Shown piece after piece: positions 41,104 through 49,354 of a stretch of 64,000 bases of DNA. How positions within the stretch are numbered: position 1 is the stretch's first letter; each line of letters starts with the position of its first letter. Origin of the DNA: Methanobacteriota archaeon (GTDB lineage: Archaea > JAADCQ01 > Methanopyri > Methanopyrales > Methanopyraceae); the NCBI GenBank assembly GCA_027064425.1, contig JAMOPO010000027.1, positions 124,001-188,000 on the forward strand, read 5' to 3'. A program made the translations under genes and the position numbers. The notes beneath the pieces were generated by a model. It saw only the letters and a program-made list of their open reading frames with translations. It made no database searches and was not told where the DNA came from.

Positions 41104-41847
41104 TCAGTCCGCGGTCTCCTCTTCATCCTTTCCGCTCGCCGTGTCCTCATCATCGAGCTCACGCTCCGCCTCGCGGAGGATGTCCAGGACGCCGTAGTGG
41201 GCCGCACCGATCACGAGCACGGCCCGGGACACGTCGGACCGGTGGAGGTACTCGATCGTGTTCTCCGCGATCACGGTGTTCCTCTCGTCGATCAGGACCC
41301 GGGTCACGTTGGGGAACTTACGCCGCATCCACTCGATCATCTCCCGGACGGCGCGCTCGTCCGTGACCGAGTCGGTCAGCATCTCCCGGGTCTTGGAGGG
41401 GCGGAAGACCGAGCAGAGGGCGTCGAGGAGCGTCAGGACCTGGAACTTGAGCCGCTCGGTGAGGGGGGCCTTGATTCGAATTCGGCGGAGGATGCCGTCG
41501 AGGTCCATGTCAACGGGCACGAGCTCCGCCTCGAGCTCTTCGGCGGCCTCGATCGCCCCGAGCATGTCCTCCCCGAGCTCGCCCCCCACCACGCGGCTGA
41601 CCACGCGCTCCGCCAGCGAGATGATCCGGCCGCTGAGGCGCTGGGGCCCTCTCCCTCCCTCGTCGCTTCCGTGCAGCTCGGCGAGCAGCGTCAGGAGCCG
41701 GCCCTCGCACAGCTCCAGCAGGACGGCCTCGGGCTCCAGCTCGAGGACCTTGTCCCGGACGAGCTCCCGGTCCACGCCCGCGTGGGCCGTTCTGAGCACG
41801 TGGAGCTCGGTGCCCAGGATGTGGAAGGTGTCAACGTGCAGCCGCAA
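41104..41847 (-). CDS. TraB/PrgY-like protein
   Basis: The 247-residue protein has the TraB-domain blocks R-T-A-H-A-G-V near the start, L-E-P-E-A-V-L-L-E-L-C-E-G-R, L-I-D-E-R-N-T-V-I-A-E-N-T and V-L-V-I-G-A-A-H-Y-G. The His and Glu residues are conserved and suggest a metallopeptidase-like active site, although the archaeal role is unknown. The C-terminal membrane segments often seen in the family are missing; the protein ends in an acidic tail. TTG starts directly after the comB stop. Confidence 0.82.
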   Translation of the reverse strand: MRLHVDTFHILGTELHVLRTAHAGVDRELVRDKVLELEPEAVLLELCEGRLLTLLAELHGSDEGGRGPQRLSGRIISLAERVVSRVVGGELGEDMLGAIEAAEELEAELVPVDMDLDGILRRIRIKAPLTERLKFQVLTLLDALCSVFRPSKTREMLTDSVTDERAVREMIEWMRRKFPNVTRVLIDERNTVIAENTIEYLHRSDVSRAVLVIGAAHYGVLDILREAERELDDEDTASGKDEEETAD

Positions 41848-42510
41848 CTACCTCGGCACCACCATTCCGTCCTCGAAGGCCGGGACGACGTCGAACTCGT
41901 CCACCCTTGCGCAGAACTCCACGTCCTCGGACTTGCCGTGCAGCTCCAGCACGTGGCCGGTGCGGGAGCTGCGGAACACGTCGTGCGGGTCGAACGTCCT
42001 GGACATCTCGATCAGGACGCGGGTCCTGCGGTCGGCGGGCTCGCCCCCCGCGAGCCGGGCGATGTACCCGGCCGTGAACGCGTCCTCGATGGCCATGGAG
42101 CCCCGGTGTCCCGCCTCGACGATGCACGCGTCGCGGTTCAGCTCGTCGGCGACGGCGCTGGCGTTGAGGAGGGCGCCGATGAGGACCTCCTCGCAGACCT
42201 CGGCGGTGCGGAGGATGGCCTCGGTGCCGTTGGTCGTGACCATGTACACGGTCTCGCCCTCGATGCCGTCCGGATTCTTCATTAGCTCGGTGGGCGAGTT
42301 CCCGTAGTCCGCGATGTCGAGCTTCCGGCCGTGCCGCTCGCCGATCGTGGGGCCGTCCGCATCCTTGAGCTCCGACGGGTCGGCCAGGGGGACGATGGCC
42401 TCCGCTCCCAGGGCTAGGGCGGTGACGATCGTGGAGCTGGCCCGCAGCGCGTCCACGACGACGCCCGTGTGGTACTCCCCGCTGGGATCCATCGTCGCGA
42501 GGACCCGCAC
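41848..42510 (-). CDS. comB: 2-phosphosulfolactate phosphatase (coenzyme M synthesis)
   Basis: ComB removes phosphate from 2-phosphosulfolactate, an early step of coenzyme M formation. Diagnostic blocks are V-V-V-D-A-L-R-A-S-S-T-I, G-E-R-H-G-R-K-L-D-I-A-D-Y-G-N-S-P, M-V-T-T-N-G-T-E-A-I and E-A-G-H-R-G-S. The 220-residue length is normal. The GTG start is 8 nt after GGGGG, and the gap to the divergent SPOUT gene is 27 nt with a perfect CCCCCGGGGG centre. comA is not in the window. Confidence 0.92.
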   Translation of the reverse strand: MRVLATMDPSGEYHTGVVVDALRASSTIVTALALGAEAIVPLADPSELKDADGPTIGERHGRKLDIADYGNSPTELMKNPDGIEGETVYMVTTNGTEAILRTAEVCEEVLIGALLNASAVADELNRDACIVEAGHRGSMAIEDAFTAGYIARLAGGEPADRRTRVLIEMSRTFDPHDVFRSSRTGHVLELHGKSEDVEFCARVDEFDVVPAFEDGMVVPR

Positions 42511-42537
42511 GCCGGGAACCCCCGGGGGACGCGCGCC

Positions 42538-43305
42538 GTGGTGGCCGTGGCCTTTCCTTGGAGCCTGTTCTCGGAGGAGAACGACCCGAAAATCTACGCG
42601 TATCGGGTCGGCATTCTGGGCCGGGCCCTGGCGATCTACCGGGTGGAGGAGGTGCTGCTGTACGGGGACGGGATCGGGTCACGGCGCAACGCTGAGCGGT
42701 TGAAAAAGCTCTTGGAGTACCTGGAGTGCCCTCAGTACCTCAGGAAGCGGGTGTTCCGGCTGGATAGGGACCTCAGGTACGCGGGAGTGATGCCGCCGCT
42801 GCGCGCTCCGCACCACAAGCGCAACCCACCGCGTGAGGGTGAGGTGCGGGAGGGGTACGTGGTCAGGAGGAGTAAGGAAGGCTGCCTCGTCGACGTGGGT
42901 GCCGAGGAGCTGGCGGTCTCGTACGAGCGGATGAAGCCGCGGCAGCGGGTGACGGTCAGGGTCGTTTCCGAGGATCCGCTGGTGGTGGAGCCCGCCGAGC
43001 CGGAGGACTACTGGGGGTTTGAGGTGCGGATCGTCGACTCGCTGGACGACGTGTTGGAGGAGTTCGGGAAAGGCACCGTCATTGCGTCCAGGTACGGGGA
43101 GGATGTTAGGGAGGTGGAGTTCGGGGAACCGCCGGAGTGCCTGGTGTTTGGGTCGGGCCGGGCCGGCGTGCTGGAGATCAAGCCCGGGCTGGAGGAGGAG
43201 TTCCTTACGGTCAACTTCATCCCGGGCCAAGGCGTGGAGGTCGTGAGGACTGAAGAGGCTGTGCACGCGACGTTGGCCGTGCTGAACTACTTGGGCCTGC
43301 TGTAG
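42538..43305 (+). CDS. SPOUT-family RNA methyltransferase (DUF171/C9orf114 type)
   Basis: The GTG at 42538, 9 nt after GGGGG, starts V-V-A-V-A-F-P-W-S-L-F. The protein of 255 residues has an OB-like inserted domain (G-E-V-R-E-G-Y-V-V-R-R-S-K-E-G-C-L-V-D-V-G) and the knot region A-S-R-Y-G-E-D with C-L-V-F-G-S-G-R-A-G-V and N-F-I-P-G-Q-G. This is the archaeal COG2106 group, predicted to methylate rRNA or tRNA. The frame is open further upstream but would enter comB. Confidence 0.85.
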   Translation: MVAVAFPWSLFSEENDPKIYAYRVGILGRALAIYRVEEVLLYGDGIGSRRNAERLKKLLEYLECPQYLRKRVFRLDRDLRYAGVMPPLRAPHHKRNPPREGEVREGYVVRRSKEGCLVDVGAEELAVSYERMKPRQRVTVRVVSEDPLVVEPAEPEDYWGFEVRIVDSLDDVLEEFGKGTVIASRYGEDVREVEFGEPPECLVFGSGRAGVLEIKPGLEEEFLTVNFIPGQGVEVVRTEEAVHATLAVLNYLGLL

Positions 43306-43332
43306 GCCTCCGCCGGCTCTCCCACATCATGT

Positions 43333-43350
43333 CCCCGGCATCAGCCGGGG
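43333..43350 (+). other. Perfect GC hairpin (CCCCGGC-ATCA-GCCGGGG)
   Basis: A 7-bp perfect stem with an ATCA loop lies 28 nt after the SPOUT stop in a 154-nt gap. It is not followed by a T run, so it is not a classic terminator. It may protect the 3' end of the transcript or be a remnant of a mobile-element end. The remainder of the gap holds only the promoter of the winged-helix gene. Confidence 0.5.
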
Positions 43351-43401
43351 ATTACCTCGTCATCGGCCAGGATTTCAGTACCCCAACGTCTCCCTTACGG
43401 C

Positions 43402-43414
43402 AACATATTTATTG
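43402..43414 (+). promoter_or_regulatory. TATA box of the winged-helix regulator gene
   Basis: AACATATTTATTG is the clearest TATA-like box in the window's plus strand, about 50 nt before the GTG at 43459, giving a leader near 25 nt. Confidence 0.6.
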
Positions 43415-43458
43415 CTCGTCTCTCGGGCTCAGCGGGGAGCAGACGGAGGGGGAACCCG

Positions 43459-43839
43459 GTGATGGTGGAGGTGTCTGAGGAGTTTGAAAGGGATATCGAG
43501 GAGGTCAAGAGAAGGCTCCGGGAAGGGAAATTAACCAACTTGGGGGCGGCGCTCGCGGTCGTGCTGCTGGCCAGTCTTAAGGGTCAGTGGATCAACGTGG
43601 ACGAGATCGTCAGGGTGCTTAAGGAGCTGGGGTACGATGTTAAGACGAACAGTATCAGGAGCGCCCTGTACAAGGTGCGTCAGGAGGGCCTGCTGAAGTC
43701 CAAGCGGTTGGGTCGGAAGACCGCGTACTTCATCCCGGTCGAGGAAGAGGAGGTCCTGGGCGCGATCCTGAGGAGGATTACCGGGGAGGAGATCCGGGAG
43801 AAGATCGTGGAGGAGCTGCTTAAGGAGATCAAGGAGTAA
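43459..43839 (+). CDS. Winged-helix DNA-binding protein
   Basis: The 126-residue protein has an N-terminal charged helix and a helix-turn-helix core (W-I-N-V-D-E-I-V-R-V-L-K-E-L-G-Y, then K-T-N-S-I-R-S-A-L-Y-K-V-R-Q-E-G-L-L). A wing follows (L-G-R-K-T-A-Y-F-I-P), then a C-terminal helical tail probably used for dimerisation. The pattern suits archaeal single-domain regulators; the target is unknown. GTG 43459 lies 6 nt after GGAGGGGG, with ATG 43462 as alternative. Confidence 0.78.
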   Translation: MMVEVSEEFERDIEEVKRRLREGKLTNLGAALAVVLLASLKGQWINVDEIVRVLKELGYDVKTNSIRSALYKVRQEGLLKSKRLGRKTAYFIPVEEEEVLGAILRRITGEEIREKIVEELLKEIKE

Positions 43840-43899
43840 CCTCCCCCGCCTCGCCCGCCGGAATAGTTTCGATGACCGAAACGATTCGGGGGGTTGGGC

Positions 43900-44916
43900 G
43901 TGACGGGAGGGGAGGAGAAGGACAAGGAGAAGGAGCGTCGGCTCCCCTTCGAGCGCGAGCGGGAGATGGTGACCAAGGCCGAGGCCGAAACGGACCCGCG
44001 CTACGGCTGCCCGCCCGAGGAGCGCCCGATGGAAGAGTACATCATGAAGGGGGTCATCAACCTCGACAAGCCCGCGGGACCGACCTCGCACGAGGTGGTC
44101 GCGTGGGTCAAGGAGATCCTGGGGCTGTCCAAGGCGGGTCACGGCGGCACGCTGGACCCGAAGGTCACCGGAGTGCTGCCCATTGCCCTGGAAAAGGCCA
44201 CGAAGATCATCCAGACGCTCCTGCCCGCAGGCAAGGAGTACGTTTGCATCATGCACCTACACGGGGACGTGGACGACGACGAGTTGGAGCGGGTCATCCG
44301 CGAGTTCGAGGGCACGATCCTGCAGCGCCCGCCCCTTCGATCCGCGGTCAAGCGCCGCGTGCGGCCGAAAAAGGTGTACTACATCGATATCATCGAGCGG
44401 GACGGTCGGGACGTCCTCCTGCGGGTCGGCTGCCAGGCGGGCACCTACATCCGGAAGCTCTGCCACGACATCGGCGAGGCGCTGGGCGTCGGCGCGCACA
44501 TGGCGGAGCTGAGGCGGACCAAGACGGGGCCGTTCTCCGAGGAGAACGCCGTGACGCTCCACGACCTGAAGGACGCCTTCGAGTTCTGGAAGGAGGAGGG
44601 CTGGGAGGAGCCGCTAAGGCACGTGATCCGACCGATGGAGGAGGGGCTGAGCCACCTACCCAGGATCGAGATCCGAGACACGGCCGTGGACGCAATCTGC
44701 CACGGCGCCGACCTGGCGGCGCCCGGCATCGTGAGGGTGGAGAAGGGGATCCAGCCGGGCGACCTGGTGGCTATCTTCACGCTGAAGGGCGAGGCGGTGG
44801 CGCTGGGCGTGGCCAAGGCCTCCTGGAAGGAGATGCTCCACGCGGACCGCGGCATCATGGTGGACACGAAGCGGGTGCTGATGGAGCCGGGAACGTACCC
44901 GAAGGCCTGGGGTTAG
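43900..44916 (+). CDS. cbf5: tRNA/rRNA pseudouridine synthase Cbf5 (TruB family)
   Basis: Cbf5 is the catalytic subunit of H/ACA guide ribonucleoproteins and can also act on tRNA U55. The 338-residue protein has G-V-I-N-L-D-K-P-A-G-P-T-S, the catalytic motif GHGGTLDPKVTGVLP, Y-I-R-K-L-C-H-D-I-G and a C-terminal PUA domain (I-C-H-G-A-D-L-A-A-P-G-I). The N-terminal 50 residues are highly charged. GTG 43900 lies 6 nt after GGGGGG; TTG 43894 touches it. The stop overlaps the tfrB stop. Confidence 0.95.
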   Translation: MTGGEEKDKEKERRLPFEREREMVTKAEAETDPRYGCPPEERPMEEYIMKGVINLDKPAGPTSHEVVAWVKEILGLSKAGHGGTLDPKVTGVLPIALEKATKIIQTLLPAGKEYVCIMHLHGDVDDDELERVIREFEGTILQRPPLRSAVKRRVRPKKVYYIDIIERDGRDVLLRVGCQAGTYIRKLCHDIGEALGVGAHMAELRRTKTGPFSEENAVTLHDLKDAFEFWKEEGWEEPLRHVIRPMEEGLSHLPRIEIRDTAVDAICHGADLAAPGIVRVEKGIQPGDLVAIFTLKGEAVALGVAKASWKEMLHADRGIMVDTKRVLMEPGTYPKAWG

Positions 44917-46382
44917 AGGGAGCGAGCCAGCAGCACGGTGAGGTTCAGCACCTCGGCGTCCACCTCACACCGCTCCAGCCCCTCCCTCAGGTTGTACTCG
45001 CAGAACGGGCAGACCGTGGTCAGTAAGTCGGCGCCGACCTCCTCGACCATCCGCGCCTTCACGTCCGCCATCAACCTCGCCAGCTCCGGCAAGCCGGCGC
45101 GAACGCCTCCCCCGGCTCCGCAGCATCGGTCCGGCTCGCGCATCTCCCGGAACTCGATCCCGTCAACCGCCTTCAGCAGGCGGCGGGGCTCACGGTGTAC
45201 CCCCTGACCGCGCCTGAGGTGACACGGATCGTGGTACGTGACCACGACCTCCTCGGAGTGCTTGAACCCCCGCTCGTGCGCCCTGACCTCCCGAACGAGG
45301 AACTCCGTGACGTCCATGACCTCCCACTCGAACCGCTCGCCCAGCAGCTCCGGGTAATCGTTCTTCAGCGTCGCACCGCAGCCCGCGCACACCGTCACGA
45401 TCACGTCCGGGTCAACCCGCTGGAAGGCTTCCAGGTTCCTGAAGGCCAGCCGATCCGCCCGGTCCCGCTGCCCGGTCCTCAACAGGGGTGACCCGCAGCA
45501 GACCTGATCCTCGGGCACCACTAGCCGGAACCCTAGCTCCTCCGCCAAGCTGATCAGGGCCCTCCCGGTCTCGGGCAGCCTGTAGTCGACGAGGCAGCCG
45601 GTGAAGAAGAGCGCCTTGACGTCTCCCGACCCGTACTCGCCCGCGTGCTCCTCTAGGAAGGACGCCTCCTTCTTCTCCACCGAGCGTCCCGTGCGGACGG
45701 CCCGCCTACCCACCTCGCGGTGCTCTTTGAGGGGGCCGAGACCGCGCTCCCGCAGCCTCGCCCGCAGCGTCTCCACGGCCTTCTTCGGGATGTCAATGTC
45801 CCTCGGGCAAACCTCCGCGCAGCGGTGGCACGTCGTGCACGCGTAGACGTCCTCGAGCTCGGGCACTCGGTCCCACTTCTCGGCCTCCTCTGCGGCCTTC
45901 CGGAGCACGGTGGGGCCCGGGTTCCGGGTCGATCCCGCCCGGATCACTGGGCACTCCGCGACGCAGCACAGGCACTCGATGCACGACCGGAGCTCGTGCA
46001 GCCGCTCGCTCTCCTCCCTGTCGAGCCGCCGGAACCAGTCCAGGTTGGACCGCGGGGAGAGGGGCCTCAGTCGCTCCGTCACCTCACGCCAGTCCACGAC
46101 CAGATCCCGGAGGACGGGGAGGTGCCGCAGCGGCTCGACGGTGACCTCCTCCCCCGGCTCGAGCCGGTACTCGCAGGCCAGGCCCGCTCGCCCGTTGATC
46201 AGCACGGCGCAGGTCCCGCACTGCGCGTTCCTGCACGAGTACTGGAACTCCAGGTCGGGCGCCTCGTGCTCCTTGATCCACAGCAGCGCGTCCAGGAGCG
46301 TCATCCCCTCCCGGTAGGGCACCTCGGCCTCAAGCTCCCTGTCCGGGGTCCGGATGCGGACCAGCACGGACTCCTCCGCCAA
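44913..46382 (-). CDS. tfrB: CoM/CoB-fumarate reductase subunit B (thiol:fumarate reductase)
   Basis: TfrB oxidises coenzymes M and B to the heterodisulfide while TfrA reduces fumarate. The 489-residue protein is a fusion. The N-terminus is an SdhB-like [2Fe-2S] domain (C-R-N-A-Q-C-G-T-C), followed by two [4Fe-4S] motifs (C-I-E-C-L-C-C-V-A-E-C-P; C-T-T-C-H-R-C-A-E-V-C-P). Two HdrB-type CCG domains complete it (V-C-C-G-S-P...C-A-G-C and R-C-C-G-A-G...C-P-F-C). The length equals the known methanogen enzyme as I recall it. TfrA is not nearby. The start is TTG. Confidence 0.92.
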   Translation of the reverse strand: MAEESVLVRIRTPDRELEAEVPYREGMTLLDALLWIKEHEAPDLEFQYSCRNAQCGTCAVLINGRAGLACEYRLEPGEEVTVEPLRHLPVLRDLVVDWREVTERLRPLSPRSNLDWFRRLDREESERLHELRSCIECLCCVAECPVIRAGSTRNPGPTVLRKAAEEAEKWDRVPELEDVYACTTCHRCAEVCPRDIDIPKKAVETLRARLRERGLGPLKEHREVGRRAVRTGRSVEKKEASFLEEHAGEYGSGDVKALFFTGCLVDYRLPETGRALISLAEELGFRLVVPEDQVCCGSPLLRTGQRDRADRLAFRNLEAFQRVDPDVIVTVCAGCGATLKNDYPELLGERFEWEVMDVTEFLVREVRAHERGFKHSEEVVVTYHDPCHLRRGQGVHREPRRLLKAVDGIEFREMREPDRCCGAGGGVRAGLPELARLMADVKARMVEEVGADLLTTVCPFCEYNLREGLERCEVDAEVLNLTVLLARSL

Positions 46383-46388
46383 GCCCTC

Positions 46389-46913
46389 TCACCACCTCAT
46401 CTTGGTCAAATCGAGCTCGACGTCGTCCACCTCGCGGGCGAAGGAGGCCGCGATGTCGTACCCCAGCTCCAGCGGGTCGCCATCCCAGCCGAGATCCCGG
46501 AGGGAGGTGGCGGGGACCGGCACGCCCTCGGTGCTCACGTTGATGCCCAGGTGCGCCAGGGCGCCCGGTCCGGCCGGCTTGAACACTGAGACCGTGAGCT
46601 TACGGTCGTCGTGGAGCAGGTCGTCCCCGTCCCGGTCCAGCCTCACGGACAGCCGCTCTTCCAGCACCTCCCGGGCCCTGACGACGAGGAGCCGCTGGAG
46701 CAGGCCGGCCGCTGCGGGCTCGCACCTGGTGGGGTCGTCGAGGATGAGGTGCAGCACGTCGCCGCCGCGGATGGGCTCGTCCAGGTCCTCCGTGTCCACC
46801 GTGCGCTCGCGGGGAACGTCCATCGGGCCTCGGAAGACGAGGATCGCGCGCCCACGCACCCCGTACCGCTCGTGGATGAAGGCGCGGCGGAGCTGGGAGC
46901 CGTCGTACTTCAT
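46389..46913 (-). CDS. DUF366 family protein
   Basis: The ATG at 46911-46913 overlaps the ogt stop (ATGA) and begins M-K-Y-D-G-S-Q-L-R-R, the normal DUF366 start. I therefore prefer it to upstream in-frame codons that would lie inside ogt. Further blocks are I-L-V-F-R-G-P-M-D-V and L-L-Q-R-L-L-V-V-R-A-R-E-V-L-E. The family has a fold related to biotin/lipoate ligases, but its function is unknown. The protein is 174 residues long. Confidence 0.78.
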   Translation of the reverse strand: MKYDGSQLRRAFIHERYGVRGRAILVFRGPMDVPRERTVDTEDLDEPIRGGDVLHLILDDPTRCEPAAAGLLQRLLVVRAREVLEERLSVRLDRDGDDLLHDDRKLTVSVFKPAGPGALAHLGINVSTEGVPVPATSLRDLGWDGDPLELGYDIAASFAREVDDVELDLTKMRW

Positions 46914-47413
46914 CCGCTCCCGCTCGACGACGATCGTCCAGGTCCCGACCCGGTGCGCGCGAGCGCTCCCTCGAGCCTCAGTAGCCTCCTCTTCCATCGC
47001 AACCCCCACCTGAACCCGCCGAGTCCTCGTGCTCCGACGACGCGGTGGCAGGGCACGATGATGGGAGTCTCGTTGCGGGCCAGCGCCTGCCCGACGACGC
47101 GCGGGTGCGTGCCGACGCGCTCGGCCAGCTCCCCGTACGTTTTAACCTCGCCGTACCCCACCCTCCTGACCTCGGAGAGCACGGCCCGGTGGATCGGCGC
47201 GTCCGGGAGCCTGACGGGCACGTCACTGAAGTCCTCGCGCTCGCCCCGGAAGTAGCGCTCCAGCCGCTCTCTCAGCCTTCGGAAATCCTTTTCCGGCAGT
47301 GGAGGAGGTTCGGTCCCGGGCGGGGCGACCCGGAGGACGCGCCGCCCGTCGTGGACCACGTGCCCGCGCCCGTACGGAGTCTCGTAAGTCAGGACGTACC
47401 GGGGTGAGGTCAT
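46910..47413 (-). CDS. ogt: Methylated-DNA-protein-cysteine methyltransferase
   Basis: This suicide enzyme repairs O6-alkylguanine. The 167-residue protein has the helix-turn-helix region Y-G-E-V-K-T-Y-G-E-L-A-E-R-V-G, the Asn hinge (A-L-A-R-N) and the active-site I-V-P-C-H-R-V-V, followed by G-G-F-R-W-G. The C-terminus is an unusual Ser/Gly-rich tail. Its ATG (47411-47413) is only 1 nt from the divergent gatE GTG, so its promoter must lie inside gatE or its start is further in. Confidence 0.93.
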   Translation of the reverse strand: MTSPRYVLTYETPYGRGHVVHDGRRVLRVAPPGTEPPPLPEKDFRRLRERLERYFRGEREDFSDVPVRLPDAPIHRAVLSEVRRVGYGEVKTYGELAERVGTHPRVVGQALARNETPIIVPCHRVVGARGLGGFRWGLRWKRRLLRLEGALARTGSGPGRSSSSGSG

Positions 47414-47414
47414 C

Positions 47415-49349
47415 GTGGTGGAACCCCTGACTGCGGACGAGCTGGACTGGGACGAGCTCGGGCTGAAGGTGGGTCTGGAGATCCACCGTCAGCTGGACAC
47501 GCCCAGGAAGCTGTTCTGCCGGTGTGAGCCGGAGCTCGTGGAGGAGGTGCCGGAGGAGCCCCGGGTGCGCCGTAAGCTGAGGCCGGTGCAGAGTGAGATG
47601 GGCGAGTTCGATCCGGCGGCGCTGGAGGAGTTCAAGCGGGATCGGACGTTCCACTACCTGTCCGACGGGTCGTTCTCCTGCCTGGTTGAGCTGGACGAGG
47701 AGCCCCCGCACGAGCCGTGTGAGGAGGCCCTGGACATCGCGATCAAGGTCACGCTCCTGCTCGGTGGCGAGGTGGTCGACGAGGTCCACGTCATGCGCAA
47801 GATGGTCATCGACGGCTCGAACACGACCGGCTTCCAGCGGACGATGCTGGTGGGGATCGGTGGGGAGGTCCCCACGTCCGAGGGCACCGTTCGGATCAGC
47901 ACGATCTGCCTGGAGGAGGACGCCGCGCGGAAGGTGAAGGGCTGGGACCAGGAGCTGCAGGTCGAGTACTGCCTGGACCGGCTGGGCATTCCACTGATCG
48001 AGGTGTCCACGGAGCCGGACATTCGGACGCCCGAGCAGGCGCGGGAGGCGGCGGAGAACATCGGCGAGGCGATCAAGGCGGTGGGCGGGGTCAAGTCCGG
48101 CATCGGCACGGTGCGGCAGGACGTGAACATCTCGATCGAGGGCGGCGCGGTGCAGGAGATCAAGGGCGTGCAGGACCTGAACCTGATCCCGAAGGTGGTG
48201 AGGTTCGAGGCGCTGCGCCAGGCCAACCTGCTGCGGTTGAGGGACGAGCTGCGGGAGCGGGGCGTGAAGGAGACGGACGTGGTGGAGTGTCGGCCGGTGG
48301 ACGTGACCGAGGTGTTCGAGGGGACGGAGTCGGAGGTGATTCGGCGCGAGCTCGAGCGGGGCGGCGTCGTCTACGCGCTGAAGCTGCCCGGGTTCGACGG
48401 GCTGCTGGGCTTTGAGCTCTGCCCGGGTCGCCGGTTCGGCACGGAGCTGGCCGACTACGCGAAGCGCCGGGGTGTTTCGGGGCTCTTCCACTCGGACGAG
48501 CTGCCCGGGTACGGGATCTCGGAGCGGGAGGTGGAGGAGGTCGAGCGGCGGCTTAAGGTGGGGGATGAGGACGCGTTCGTGCTCATTGCGGGCCCGGAGG
48601 ACCGGGTCAAGTCGGCGATGGAGGCGGTGAAGGACCGGGCGGTGATGGCGTTGGACGGCGTTCCGGCCGAGACGCGGCGGGCGCTGAAGGACGGTACGAC
48701 GGAGTACATGCGGCCGCGACCGGGCGCCGCGCGGATGTACCCGGAGACGGACATCCCGCCGGTCGTGATCAGCCGGAAGCGGGTGGAGCGACTGCGACGC
48801 GAGCTGCCGGAGCGGCCGTGGGAGCGGCGTGAGAAGCTGCTGAAGGAGTACGGGCTGAACGAGGAGCTGGTGGAGCAGCTGTTCGAGCACGGGCGGGTGG
48901 AGGAGTTCGAGCGCCTGGTGGAGCGCACGGGCGCGGACCCGAAGGTGGTGGCCACGACCCTGGTGAACGTGCTGCCCAGGCTGAAGAAGGACGGTTACCC
49001 GGTGGAGGAGCTCAAGGAGTCGCACCTGGAGGAGGTGCTGCGGCTGCACGCGGAGGGTAAGATCGCGAAGTCGGCGATCGAGGAGCTGCTGGGGGCGCTC
49101 GCGGCGGACCCGGACGCGGACGCGGAGGAGCTGGCGGAGGAGCTTGGCCTGATCATGGCGTCACGGGAGGAGATCGAGCGCGTGGTGAGGAAGGTGGTGG
49201 AGCGGCACAGGGATGAGATCGAGGAGCGCGGGATGCGGGCGATGGGCAAGGTGATGGGTGAGGTGATGGAGGTGCTTCGAGGGCGCGCGGACGGCAAGCT
49301 GGTCAGCGAGATCGTGCGGGAACACATCAAGAGGATCGCCGGAGAGTGA
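47415..49349 (+). CDS. gatE: Glu-tRNA(Gln) amidotransferase subunit E
   Basis: GatE with GatD converts misacylated Glu-tRNA(Gln) to Gln-tRNA(Gln) in archaea. The 644-residue protein has a GatB-type cradle (G-L-K-V-G-L-E-I-H-R-Q-L-D-T with D-G-S-N-T-T-G-F-Q-R-T and R-Q-D-V-N-I-S-I-E-G-G) and the AspRS-like insertion that separates GatE from GatB (about residues 280-400). A helical and YqeY tail ends in S-E-I-V-R-E-H-I-K. The GTG start is 4 nt after GGGGTGAGGT. tRNA-Gln is at 9195-9270. Confidence 0.95.
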   Translation: MVEPLTADELDWDELGLKVGLEIHRQLDTPRKLFCRCEPELVEEVPEEPRVRRKLRPVQSEMGEFDPAALEEFKRDRTFHYLSDGSFSCLVELDEEPPHEPCEEALDIAIKVTLLLGGEVVDEVHVMRKMVIDGSNTTGFQRTMLVGIGGEVPTSEGTVRISTICLEEDAARKVKGWDQELQVEYCLDRLGIPLIEVSTEPDIRTPEQAREAAENIGEAIKAVGGVKSGIGTVRQDVNISIEGGAVQEIKGVQDLNLIPKVVRFEALRQANLLRLRDELRERGVKETDVVECRPVDVTEVFEGTESEVIRRELERGGVVYALKLPGFDGLLGFELCPGRRFGTELADYAKRRGVSGLFHSDELPGYGISEREVEEVERRLKVGDEDAFVLIAGPEDRVKSAMEAVKDRAVMALDGVPAETRRALKDGTTEYMRPRPGAARMYPETDIPPVVISRKRVERLRRELPERPWERREKLLKEYGLNEELVEQLFEHGRVEEFERLVERTGADPKVVATTLVNVLPRLKKDGYPVEELKESHLEEVLRLHAEGKIAKSAIEELLGALAADPDADAEELAEELGLIMASREEIERVVRKVVERHRDEIEERGMRAMGKVMGEVMEVLRGRADGKLVSEIVREHIKRIAGE

Positions 49350-49354
49350 TCGAG

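Noticed and set aside
43333-43350. Hairpin as an intrinsic terminator
   Set aside because: No T run follows, and archaeal termination depends on T tracts more than on hairpins.
47223-49049. Open frame of 608 codons antisense to gatE
   Set aside because: It is a shadow of GatE caused by high GC and strong third-position bias.
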